Shown here: positions 7,786 through 14,131 of the stretch, piece by piece
How the letters are laid out: each line of letters starts with the position of its first letter
Numbering within the stretch: the first letter of the stretch is position 1
Assembly (NCBI GenBank): GCA_017545095.1
Contig: JAFYCU010000035.1
Span: forward strand, 1 to 20,858
Direction of reading: 5' to 3'
Source: Muribaculaceae bacterium
Lineage (GTDB): Bacteria > Bacteroidota > Bacteroidia > Bacteroidales > Muribaculaceae
DNA length: 20,858 nucleotides
Notes under the pieces: generated by a model
Seen by the model: only the letters and a program-made list of their open reading frames with translations
Told to the model about the DNA's origin: nothing
Database searches by the model: none
Made by a program: the position numbers and the translations under genes

Positions 7786-7815
7786 ATTGTTGTTTATTTT
7801 TATTTTCTAATTTTA
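7786..7815 (+). promoter_or_regulatory. Weak promoter candidate for the small barrel gene
   Basis: ATTG at 7786-7789 and TAATTTTA at 7808-7815 are 18 bases apart and resemble the Bacteroidetes consensus, with the last G of the -7 box replaced by A. The surrounding 146-base gap is otherwise AT-rich with no gene. Confidence 0.3.
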
Positions 7816-7858
7816 TACATCATAAGATATTAAGAAGTTAAACAATTCAGTTATTAAT

Positions 7859-8455
7859 ATGAAGAAAATTGCAGTTGCACTCATGTGCATGATTCTTGCC
7901 ACTGGCACTGCCGTGGCACGGAACTACGATGCCGACGAGCCCAAGAGCGAGATTTCGGTGGGTTATGGTTTGCCGCTGAACGCGTCAAATATGTGTGAGT
8001 TCCTTGCTGCCGGATGGACCGGAGGGCTTAGCAACAAGGACCTGGACAAGGACCGCTACGTGGGCCCGTTGACACTCGAGTACTTCTATCATGTGACACC
8101 CGTCATTGGAGTCGGTGCCGTGGGCGTTTACAGTTACCATAAAGGGGTTTACGTTAATGCCGGCACTCCCGAAGACCAATCCAGCACCTATCTCACCATC
8201 ATGCCTTCGGTTAAGGTCAACTGGCTTCGCCGCGACAACTGGGGACTGTATTCAAAAATAGCGTTCGGCTACTCTTATTGCAAGTATAAGAATGCCGAGG
8301 AAGGGAAAGAAGCCAGAACAGATACCGGCAGCTGCGCCAACTTTCAGGCATCGATTATCGGAGCCGAGGTTGGCGGCCGCAGCGTGCGGGGCTTTGTGGA
8401 GCTGGGCTTTGGCGAGCAAGGCGTGGGGCTTGCTGGTGTGAGATTCCGTTTTTAA
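7859..8455 (+). CDS. Small outer-membrane beta-barrel protein
   Basis: This 198-residue protein has a type I signal peptide (1-20, ending GTAVA). The mature chain is a run of alternating amphipathic strands with Gly/Tyr/aromatic girdles: ISVGYGLP, GPLTLEYFYHV, VIGVGAVGVYSYHKG, YLTIMPSVKVNW, WGLYSKIAFGYSY, ANFQASIIGAEVGG, GFVELGFGEQGVGLAGVRFRF. It ends in Phe, the usual C-terminal signature recognised by the BAM machinery. The size fits an eight-stranded barrel of the OmpX/OmpW-like or 'OMP_b-brl' type. Such proteins often act as structural or stress-related surface proteins; no specific role can be read here. A 13-bp hairpin follows the stop, shared with the convergent TPR gene. Confidence 0.75.
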   Translation: MKKIAVALMCMILATGTAVARNYDADEPKSEISVGYGLPLNASNMCEFLAAGWTGGLSNKDLDKDRYVGPLTLEYFYHVTPVIGVGAVGVYSYHKGVYVNAGTPEDQSSTYLTIMPSVKVNWLRRDNWGLYSKIAFGYSYCKYKNAEEGKEARTDTGSCANFQASIIGAEVGGRSVRGFVELGFGEQGVGLAGVRFRF

Positions 8456-8472
8456 TACATGCGATTTCTTAG

Positions 8473-8504
8473 CAGTTCGGAGAGCGGGTTAGCTCTCCGA
8501 ACTG
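8473..8504. terminator. 13-bp hairpin between convergent genes
   Basis: CAGTTCGGAGAGC (8473-8485) pairs perfectly with GCTCTCCGAACTG (8492-8504) around a six-base loop. It lies 18 bases after the barrel gene and can also stop the minus-strand LytTR-TonB-TPR transcript. No long T-run accompanies it. Confidence 0.65.
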
Positions 8505-8632
8505 GCAGATAGTTCCTGCGCAAGGATAAGGACAACACACCTGTAGTTGCCTTGAAAAGAGCCTTTCTTCTCGGCCTCGTTGGTGCAGGTCGCATTGGCG
8601 AAAACGTGCTTTGGCCGCCGCCCTTGCGTCAT
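8489..8632 (-). CDS. Possible 47-codon ORF overlapping the TPR gene stop (doubtful)
   Basis: On the minus strand an ATG at 8632-8630 overlaps the TGA of the upstream gene (ATGA arrangement) and opens 47 codons beginning MTQGRRPKHVFANATC. The frame ends inside the terminator hairpin, and the sequence shows no signal peptide, membrane span or known motif. The ATGA overlap is typical of coupled genes, but the stop falling in the terminator stem argues for chance. Confidence 0.15.
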   Translation of the reverse strand: MTQGRRPKHVFANATCTNEAEKKGSFQGNYRCVVLILAQELSASSES

Positions 8633-9150
8633 CGGCGCTGCATGCCCTCGAAGAATTTCTCTTGCAGTTGTTTTGCCAGCTGGTTGTCGGGGTTGAGCTT
8701 CAGGGCTTTTTCGTAGTTCTGCATCACGTCGATGTAGTACCGCGGGCCGTTCTGCGCGGGGTTCTGTACAATCCGCACCATGTAGAGGAACCCGCGCAGC
8801 GTGCAGATGTCCGACGGGTCGGCGGTCTTCATCTGCTCCATTGCCGCGATGGTCCGCTCCGTTTCGGCGAGCAGACCCTCGGTCTGCGGCGCGTGCGGGT
8901 TCATCACTGCGAAGTTGAGACTCTGCAACGCCATCTGATACTTCGGCGGGATGCTGTCGGGGAATATCGCGTCGATGCGCTTCATTTCGGCGATGCAGTT
9001 GAGCATCGCCTCCAGGGTGGGCTGCTGGAGGCGGGCGAGCGACTGGTCGATGAGCGCCTGCATCGAGGACGCTTGAGCATGGAGACTCACTGAGGCCGTC
9101 AGGATGAGAGCGACGGCCAACACATGGTGTTTAAAAGTTGGAGATGTCAT
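8629..9150 (-). CDS. Periplasmic helical-repeat (TPR-like) protein paired with the TonB receptor
   Basis: From the ATG at 9150 the protein is 173 residues with a signal peptide (TSPTFKHHVLAVALILTASV..., ending SLHAQA). A longer frame from 9177 adds nine residues. The mature part is helical; the C-terminal part PRYYIDVMQNYEKALKLNP followed by DNQLAKQLQEKF is a recognisable TPR unit, and helical pairs precede it (TLEAMLNCIAEMKRID, LLAETERTIAAMEQM). TPR folds mediate protein-protein contact, so a periplasmic partner or accessory of the transporter is likely. Its start overlaps the end of the TonB receptor gene by 20 bases, indicating co-transcription and translational coupling. It is the last gene of the unit before the convergent terminator. 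The specific partner is not known. Confidence 0.7.
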   Translation of the reverse strand: MTSPTFKHHVLAVALILTASVSLHAQASSMQALIDQSLARLQQPTLEAMLNCIAEMKRIDAIFPDSIPPKYQMALQSLNFAVMNPHAPQTEGLLAETERTIAAMEQMKTADPSDICTLRGFLYMVRIVQNPAQNGPRYYIDVMQNYEKALKLNPDNQLAKQLQEKFFEGMQRR

Positions 9151-11182
9151 AAGCTTTGTTATTTTTAAGTGAAACAAATATGCCGATGTAAAAGAAGCGG
9201 TCGCGTGAAGGCACCACCGCCGTGCCGCTCGCGTCGTAACGGAAGACGTTGGTGCGCCCGAAGATGTTGCTCAACGACGAATAGACGATGACCTTCGGAC
9301 TCAGCAGGTAGGTGAAGTTGATGTCCACGCTGTTGTAATGCGGAGTGCGACCGGTCGGGAAATGCCGCCCGCTGGCGTAGGTTTCGGCCAGGCCGAAGAC
9401 GAACTTCCCGACAGCGAATTTGGCCGTAAGCCGCAGGTTGTGCCGCGAGGCATAGTCGGGCGACTGCAACGCCGCATAGTCGAGGCACAGGCGTTTGGAG
9501 TCGTTGAACGAGTATGACAGCGTGGTCGTGAGATTCTTGATGAGCGAGTGGTCTTCCACAAACACGTCCACGCCCCGGCTTGTGCCATGGCCATGAGGCT
9601 GGTAAACACCATCCTCCAGCAGCGGCAGACGGTGATATTTCTTCCAATAGGGTTCGACGCGCAGCAGCGTCGTCGCCGTTTTGTATTGCACCGAAACGAT
9701 GGCATGGTCGGCCGTACTCTGACCCAGGGTGCCCGTGCTCTGGGCCAAGTAGTCGTCCTGGGCGGTCTGGCTGTAGCGGCCGGCCACCAGCGAGATTTGT
9801 AGGCGTTTGCTGGGGATGTAACTCACCGTGGCCCTGGGCATCACCAGCCACTCGCCCCGCATCAGCTCGGTGCGCGCCGAGAGGTTGGCAAACAAGCGGG
9901 GCACGACACGCCACTGGGCGTCGGCATGGGCGGCGAGGATGTTGTAATCCAGCCGGTAATGCCACGCGTCGTAGTCCAGCGTGCTGTGGCGGATGTAGTC
10001 CTCCACGCCAGCCGACAGTTTCAGCACCTCGGAGCACGCCTTGCGCACCTCGGCCTTCAAGTGGACTTCGTTCCGGAAGTTGTGATAGTGGTCACCGGCC
10101 ACCCGCGCATCGTCAATGTCGCTGATCACCGTCGAGCAGGCGGCACCCGCAACGAGCATGCAGCCACGGCCCAGCGCCGCCTTGTGCGTGACGTTGGCAT
10201 AGAGGTTGTGCTCTTTGAGCGAGAGGTTGCGCCCGTCGATGCGCTGTCCCACCGACGTCAGGTCGTAACCCACATAGGATTTCAGCACATTCGAGCCGTT
10301 GAACTCATGCTTGTATTGCGCCTCGCCCGACAGTTTGCGGTAAGGGCGGCTGAAATCGAGCCGTTCCTTGAACAGGCGGTTGTAAAGCCCCATGCTGGTC
10401 AGCGCGGCATTGAACGACAGACTGCTGTTCGTGAACGCCTTGGTGCCCCCGATGTTCCAGTCCACCAGCGAGGCACTCACGCCCATTTTGTCGCTGGTGG
10501 CCGCGTCGGTGGTTTCCATCGGAAGCACCGCCGAGAGCGCCTGACCGTATTCGCCGCCGTAGCCGCCCAGCGTGAAGTTGATGCCCTTGAACAGGAACGG
10601 CGAGAAGCGTCCGCGCACGGCCGTGTTCTCCGGCTCGGTGGTGTAGGGCACCAACACGTGCATCCCGTTGATGAACGTCTGGCACTCGTCACTCTCGCCG
10701 CCGCGCACGTAGAGTTTGCCGCTCTCGCCCACCAGCTGTGTGCCGGGCAGCGTCTGCAAGGCCGCCACCACGTCGCCACACGAGTTGCCGGCCAGCACTA
10801 CGTCGAGCGCGTCCATCGTCTTGAAGCTCTCGCTCTTGCCGAAACTGAACGTGCTGGCGGTCACCACCACCTCGTTGAGCGTCGTGGCACGCTCGCGCAT
10901 GCGGATGGTGAGGGACGATAACTGCCCAGCGTCGGCAGTCAGCGTGTAGTCCTCGTAGCCGATGTAGGTGGCCTTGAGCACCACCTGGCCCGTTCTGGAG
11001 GTTGTGAACGAGAAGCGCCCGAGCGAGTCGGCGAGGCAGCCGTCGATGGTGCCGGCGATAAACACGTTTGCCCCGACGAGGGGTTCCTTGCCGTCGGTGA
11101 CAATGCCCGAAATCGCGGTCTGCGCCGGCAGGCTGCATGCAGCCGCCAGCATGAATACGAGATGTAGTATGCGATGTTTCAT
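9131..11182 (-). CDS. TonB-dependent outer-membrane receptor with CarboxypepD-reg N-terminal domain
   Basis: From the ATG at 11182 (MKHRILHLVF) the protein is 683 residues; a start at 11200 would add six. After the signal peptide (to about residue 21) comes a CarboxypepD-reg-like domain at about 22-105 (ISGIVTDGKEPLVGANVFI, GYEDYTLTAD). The plug follows at about 110-230: LNEVVVTAS, DVVAALQTLPGTQLVGE, LYVRGGESDECQTFINGM. The rest is the beta-barrel, ending in an aromatic strand with a final Phe. It imports a substrate too large or scarce for porins, powered by TonB-ExbBD. At 683 residues it is well below the roughly 1000 of SusC-type glycan receptors, closer to siderophore, cobalamin or peptide receptors, and there is no SusD partner. 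It sits between the LytTR regulator and the TPR gene, and four 20-bp-phased repeats lie upstream. Confidence 0.9.
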   Translation of the reverse strand: MKHRILHLVFMLAAACSLPAQTAISGIVTDGKEPLVGANVFIAGTIDGCLADSLGRFSFTTSRTGQVVLKATYIGYEDYTLTADAGQLSSLTIRMRERATTLNEVVVTASTFSFGKSESFKTMDALDVVLAGNSCGDVVAALQTLPGTQLVGESGKLYVRGGESDECQTFINGMHVLVPYTTEPENTAVRGRFSPFLFKGINFTLGGYGGEYGQALSAVLPMETTDAATSDKMGVSASLVDWNIGGTKAFTNSSLSFNAALTSMGLYNRLFKERLDFSRPYRKLSGEAQYKHEFNGSNVLKSYVGYDLTSVGQRIDGRNLSLKEHNLYANVTHKAALGRGCMLVAGAACSTVISDIDDARVAGDHYHNFRNEVHLKAEVRKACSEVLKLSAGVEDYIRHSTLDYDAWHYRLDYNILAAHADAQWRVVPRLFANLSARTELMRGEWLVMPRATVSYIPSKRLQISLVAGRYSQTAQDDYLAQSTGTLGQSTADHAIVSVQYKTATTLLRVEPYWKKYHRLPLLEDGVYQPHGHGTSRGVDVFVEDHSLIKNLTTTLSYSFNDSKRLCLDYAALQSPDYASRHNLRLTAKFAVGKFVFGLAETYASGRHFPTGRTPHYNSVDINFTYLLSPKVIVYSSLSNIFGRTNVFRYDASGTAVVPSRDRFFYIGIFVSLKNNKAYDISNF

Positions 11183-11186
11183 GCCG

Positions 11187-11218
11187 CAAAGGAACAGCAA
11201 GAAATCATCGCCGCCAAA
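11187..11218 (-). promoter_or_regulatory. Promoter of the TonB receptor gene
   Basis: On the minus strand TTTG (11218-11215) is followed after 20 bases by TTCCTTTG (11194-11187), one mismatch from TAnnTTTG. The start point would fall at about the ATG at 11182, implying a nearly leaderless message, or a start slightly inside the current one. The repeat array begins 8 bases upstream of the -33 box. Confidence 0.5.
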
Positions 11219-11225
11219 TTTTCGT

Positions 11226-11299
11226 GACCGACAGCTAAAACCGCTGACGAAAAGCTACTTCAATTGACGAATGACTAAGATTTCGGACGAATGACTAAG
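11226..11299. promoter_or_regulatory. Four-unit 20-bp-phased direct repeat, candidate LytTR operator
   Basis: Units start at 11226, 11246, 11266 and 11286, exactly 20 bases apart. The last two are identical over 14 bases (GACGAATGACTAAG). The first two read GACCGACAGCTAAA and GACGAAAAGCTACT. All four keep GAC-N2-A-N3-CTA, and three are preceded by T. Twenty bases is about two helical turns, so all units face one side of the DNA. On the minus strand the best units read TAGTCATTCGTC; the LytTR protein AlgR is known to bind CCGTTCGTC. The last unit overlaps the stop codon of the LytTR gene. Binding by the neighbouring LytTR protein is inferred from position and motif likeness. Confidence 0.65.
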
Positions 11300-12119
11300 C
11301 GATAAACGACTTCAGCCTCGGCACGTAAGCGCGCGATACCGGGACGATTTTCGGGCATGCGCCCAGGGCCAGCTGGTAGCCGTTGGAGTTACCCCGTGCC
11401 GAGGTGATGTTGTTCACGTTCACCACAAATGAGCGGTGGCACTGGAAGATGTTTTCGTAGGCTTTCAGCCCTTCGACCACGGCGGTCAGCGTCGTGTGCA
11501 CCTCCATGGTTGTCGGCTTCCCGTCCTTCACGTAGCACACCGACACATTGTTCTTCTGCGCCTCGACGTACAGCAGGCTGTTGATGGGAATCGTGAGGTC
11601 GTTCCCCCTCACATTGTTGTCGCTGATGGTGATTGTGATGTCCTTTTGCTCTTCGGTCGTGTTGCTCAGGAGCGCTTCCATCCGCTCGCGCAGGCTACGG
11701 TTGTAAGCTATGCCGACCGACATCGCGGTCATGAAGATGCCGATAACCACCGTCCAATACAGGAACGGGAGGAAATAGCCGAACGTGAGGGGGTAATGAA
11801 AGATGAGGGAGAACAACAGGAAATTGCAGATGGCGATAAAGAGAATCAGTCCCAGCACAGCGCACCCTTCGTGCCAAATGCGCCACGGCTCGACGCGTTG
11901 TTGCAGGGTCCGGGTCACCGTCCAGCCGTACAGCGCGCAGCAGCACGACGTGACCACACCGAACACACCGGCAATCAGGCATTTGTTTCCCCGATAAAAG
12001 CTGAAACCAAACGGTTGCAGCAAATAGAGTATTGCCCAGATGACGACACCGTAAAAGATACAGCTCCTCAACAAGTGCTCACTCTGCTTGAACGGATATT
12101 TTCGCGTAAAGAACGACAT
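11295..12119 (-). CDS. Membrane-bound LytTR-domain transcription regulator
   Basis: This 274-residue protein has four membrane segments at about 17-38 (CIFYGVVIWAILYLLQPFGF), 45-66 (GVFGVVTSCCCALYGWTV), 87-108 (LGLILFIAICNFLLFSLIF) and 115-138 (FLPFLYWTVVIGIFMTAMSV). A basic linker follows, then a LytTR DNA-binding domain at about 165-274: LTIPINSLLYVEAQKNNVSV, TTLTAVVEGL, NIFQCHRSFVVNVNNI and the end IVPVSRAYVPRLKSFI. The conserved LytTR elements (YVEAQ-N-, F-CHRSF-VN) are intact. It has no response-regulator receiver or kinase domain, so signal sensing must lie in the membrane part or come from a partner. The TonB receptor gene begins 112 bases after its stop, across a phased repeat array. 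Its own promoter is good, and inverted copies of the array motif lie upstream, suggesting autoregulation. Confidence 0.88.
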   Translation of the reverse strand: MSFFTRKYPFKQSEHLLRSCIFYGVVIWAILYLLQPFGFSFYRGNKCLIAGVFGVVTSCCCALYGWTVTRTLQQRVEPWRIWHEGCAVLGLILFIAICNFLLFSLIFHYPLTFGYFLPFLYWTVVIGIFMTAMSVGIAYNRSLRERMEALLSNTTEEQKDITITISDNNVRGNDLTIPINSLLYVEAQKNNVSVCYVKDGKPTTMEVHTTLTAVVEGLKAYENIFQCHRSFVVNVNNITSARGNSNGYQLALGACPKIVPVSRAYVPRLKSFIA

Positions 12120-12167
12120 GACATACTAAATCACTACTCTCCTCCAATCGGATTGCAAAACTGGCTG

Positions 12168-12199
12168 CAAAGGTAATCATTTTGGCTGGAACCATCAAA
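12168..12199 (-). promoter_or_regulatory. Promoter of the LytTR gene
   Basis: On the minus strand TTTG (12199-12196), 20 bases, then TACCTTTG (12175-12168) is an exact Bacteroidetes consensus. Transcription would begin near 12162 with a leader of about 43 bases. Confidence 0.75.
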
Positions 12200-12256
12200 T
12201 CGGTGCCGCACAAATCGCGCATTGTCTCGGACAGTAAGCGCAATGCTCGCAATAGA

Positions 12257-12284
12257 TAGTCATACATCTATCGACGTATGACTG
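12257..12284. promoter_or_regulatory. Inverted pair of LytTR-array-like motifs upstream of the LytTR promoter
   Basis: TAGTCATACATC (plus, 12257-12268) and CAGTCATACGTC (minus, 12284-12273) are each one change from the TAG-N3-T-N2-GTC pattern of the array at 11226-11299; AGTCATACGTC differs from AGTCATTCGTC at a single base. AGTCATAC/GTATGACT also form a perfect 8-bp inverted repeat. They lie 58-85 bases upstream of the LytTR -33 box. Confidence 0.45.
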
Positions 12285-12292
12285 GCTGTCGC

Positions 12293-12523
12293 ACCTTTAA
12301 CTCCACTTAGGCTTCGCGTCTAAAGTGGGTTAAAGGTATTTCACGCCTGTTGGCGTGGTAGGGCACAGGGGGCTTGTCAGGGGCAATGAGCCTGCGACAC
12401 ACCCAGAGGGTGTTCTTTGTGTAATAGTGGCAGTGACGCATCCGAGCCATTTTTCTTGTGGGCGATTTCACACGGCGTTGTATTTTTCACAAGTAGATGT
12501 ACCTCACATTCAGATATTTTTTG
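12293..12523. other. Gene-free hairpin-rich stretch between the LytTR and NERD genes
   Basis: No gene is supported here. A long hairpin at 12293-12337 has ACCTTTAAC pairing with GTTAAAGGT, continued by CCACTT/AAGTGG past a one-base bulge. Directly after it is CACGCC/GGCGTG (12342-12357), and a third, ACACCC/GGGTGT, is at 12399-12413. None has a T-run. A 65-codon frame from 12355 lacks any protein-like pattern. The hairpins could be a structured RNA, an attenuator or remnants of a mobile element. Confidence 0.4.
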
Positions 12524-12531
12524 TACCTTTG
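12524..12531 (+). promoter_or_regulatory. -7 box of the NERD gene
   Basis: TACCTTTG at 12524-12531 matches TAnnTTTG; a -33 TTTG is not visible at the right spacing. The implied start near 12537 leaves a leader of about 17 bases before the ATG at 12554, which supports that start over the upstream in-frame ATG at 12497. Confidence 0.5.
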
Positions 12532-12553
12532 CAAAATAAAGCACCTCAATAAG

Positions 12554-13348
12554 ATGGCATTGTTTTTGTTGGTTCTAATCCTTATTGTATTCGTAGCTGT
12601 TAAAATCTTCCACTGGTGGTATAACTTGCCAGAACAAATAGGTAAGCGAGGAGAAATAAGGGTTCATAATATTCTCTCACATCTTTCAGATGAGTACCAT
12701 ATCCTTGATGATGTGGTGTTAAAAACTGAGAGAGGAACGACGCAGATTGACCATATCGTGGTTTCTAAATATGGTATATTTGCTATAGAAACGAAGAATT
12801 ATCGTGGAGAGATTTATGGTGACGATAATCGACAACAGTGGACGCAGATAATTGTTACAAACGTGAGGTTTAGGCGAAAATGGTATAAGACCTATACCTA
12901 TATCACCAAGAATTATTTCTACAATCCTGTGAAGCAATCACTAGGTCATGCCTACGTTGTTAAGGAGTATTTTGCTGGATGGAATCGCATTAATGTCGTT
13001 CCCATTGTGGTGTTTACTGGTAATGCTGATATAAGTAATGTGTGTTCAAATCACCATGTTATTTACGATAAGTATTTGAAATCTACAATTCGGAGTTATC
13101 AAATTGTTTGCCTGTCGGATTCAGATGTTCAAAGCATTGTTGATGCGCTTTCAGAAAAGAATGTGAAAGGCGAGGTTGATAACAAAACACATATCCGTAA
13201 CGTATATGCTGCAAAAAACGAATACGATAATAGAATAGCAGCCGGAATATGTCCGCGGTGTGGAGGTAGACTTGTTCAAAGGAACGGCAGATATGGTAGT
13301 TTTTATGGCTGTTCAAACTATCCAAAATGCACATTCACGACACATTGA
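12554..13348 (+). CDS. NERD-domain protein with membrane anchor and C-terminal topoisomerase-type zinc finger
   Basis: The protein is 264 residues from the ATG at 12554. It has an N-terminal membrane segment (about 3-20, LFLLVLILIVFVAVKIF), a NERD domain at about 30-150 and a C-terminal zinc finger. NERD (nuclease-related domain) is a PD-(D/E)XK-like fold; the motif TTQIDHIVVSKYGIFAIETKNYRG shows its Asp and Glu-x-Lys residues. The finger has Cys233, Cys236, Cys253 and Cys259 in the CPRC...GCSNYPKC pattern of topoisomerase I C4 fingers, a DNA-contacting module. A DNA-processing or nuclease role near the membrane is inferred; the domains are clear but the biological role of this architecture is not established. 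Its sequence is visibly richer in A/T than the neighbours, suggesting recent acquisition. The flavoprotein gene starts 24 bases after its stop. Confidence 0.82.
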   Translation: MALFLLVLILIVFVAVKIFHWWYNLPEQIGKRGEIRVHNILSHLSDEYHILDDVVLKTERGTTQIDHIVVSKYGIFAIETKNYRGEIYGDDNRQQWTQIIVTNVRFRRKWYKTYTYITKNYFYNPVKQSLGHAYVVKEYFAGWNRINVVPIVVFTGNADISNVCSNHHVIYDKYLKSTIRSYQIVCLSDSDVQSIVDALSEKNVKGEVDNKTHIRNVYAAKNEYDNRIAAGICPRCGGRLVQRNGRYGSFYGCSNYPKCTFTTH

Positions 13349-13372
13349 TAGTTACTAATCATCGGTTTTTGT

Positions 13373-14131
13373 ATGGATAGAAGAGCTTTTCTCAAAAATG
13401 CGACGTTAGCAGCTGCTGGTGGTCTGGTGGCGGCAACACCATTTGGCGTGGCAGCAAGCGAGGGCAATGATACACGCGAGGTTTTTTTAACAAAGATAGA
13501 AAATAACATGAAAGTTTTATTGATTAATGGCAGCCCACACAAAAATGGCAACACCTTTGTGGCCCTTTCCGAGGTGGCAAAAACGCTGGAGCAAAATGGC
13601 ATTGCCGCCGAACTTGTGCATATTGGCACACGGGCGGTGCGAGGTTGTGTGGCTTGCTACCAGTGCAAGAGTCAGGCACTGGGCAGGTGCGTGTTCGACG
13701 ACGATGTGTGCAATACCATCATCGAGAAGATGGGCACTGCCGACGCATTGGTTGTGGGTTCACCGGTCTATTATGGCCAGCCCAATGGCAGCGTGCTGTC
13801 GCTCGTTCAGCGTATGTTTTTCGCAGCGGGCGATAAAGTGCAGAACAAGCCGGCGGCTGCGGTGTGCGTGTGCCGTCGCGGCGGGGCCACGGCGGCTTTT
13901 CAGTCGCTCAACATGCCGTTCCAGATGATGAATATGCCTGTGGTCACGTCGCAATACTGGAACATCGTCTACGGCATGGCCGAGGGCGAGGCCGCTCTCG
14001 ATGTCGAGGGGTTGCAGACGATGCGCACCCTCGCGGTGAACATGGCCTGGCTGCTCAAGAATATTCATGCCAACGGAATGCCCGCCACTCCGAATCGCGA
14101 GCCTCAACAAGCCATGAACTTCATCCGATAG
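13373..14131 (+). CDS. Flavodoxin-fold NAD(P)H-dependent FMN oxidoreductase with Tat-like leader
   Basis: The protein is 252 residues. Residues 3-9 are RRAFLKN, a twin-arginine motif, followed by an Ala/Gly-rich hydrophobic stretch (ATLAAAGGLVAATPFGVAA). The enzyme proper begins at Met46 with the classical start of the family, MKVLLINGSPHKNGNTF; GSPHKNGNT holds the FMN phosphate. GSPVYYGQPNG (129-139) is the second flavin loop. Cys92, Cys95 and Cys98 (GCVACYQC) plus Cys106 are reminiscent of iron-sulfur flavoproteins. Such enzymes reduce quinones, metals or other small substrates using FMN. The leader predicts export already folded with FMN, while a start at Met46 (13508) would give a cytosolic form. 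It begins 24 bases after the NERD gene and may share its transcript. Base composition returns to the GC-richer local norm. Confidence 0.85.
   Translation: MDRRAFLKNATLAAAGGLVAATPFGVAASEGNDTREVFLTKIENNMKVLLINGSPHKNGNTFVALSEVAKTLEQNGIAAELVHIGTRAVRGCVACYQCKSQALGRCVFDDDVCNTIIEKMGTADALVVGSPVYYGQPNGSVLSLVQRMFFAAGDKVQNKPAAAVCVCRRGGATAAFQSLNMPFQMMNMPVVTSQYWNIVYGMAEGEAALDVEGLQTMRTLAVNMAWLLKNIHANGMPATPNREPQQAMNFIR

Noticed and set aside
9926..10921. A 331-codon plus-strand frame opposite the TonB receptor gene.
   Set aside because: It is the codon-phase shadow of the receptor; no start context, domain or signal, and Arg/His/Val-rich composition.
12355..12552. A 65-codon frame upstream of the NERD gene.
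   Set aside because: It overlaps hairpins and the NERD promoter and has no conserved or structural pattern.
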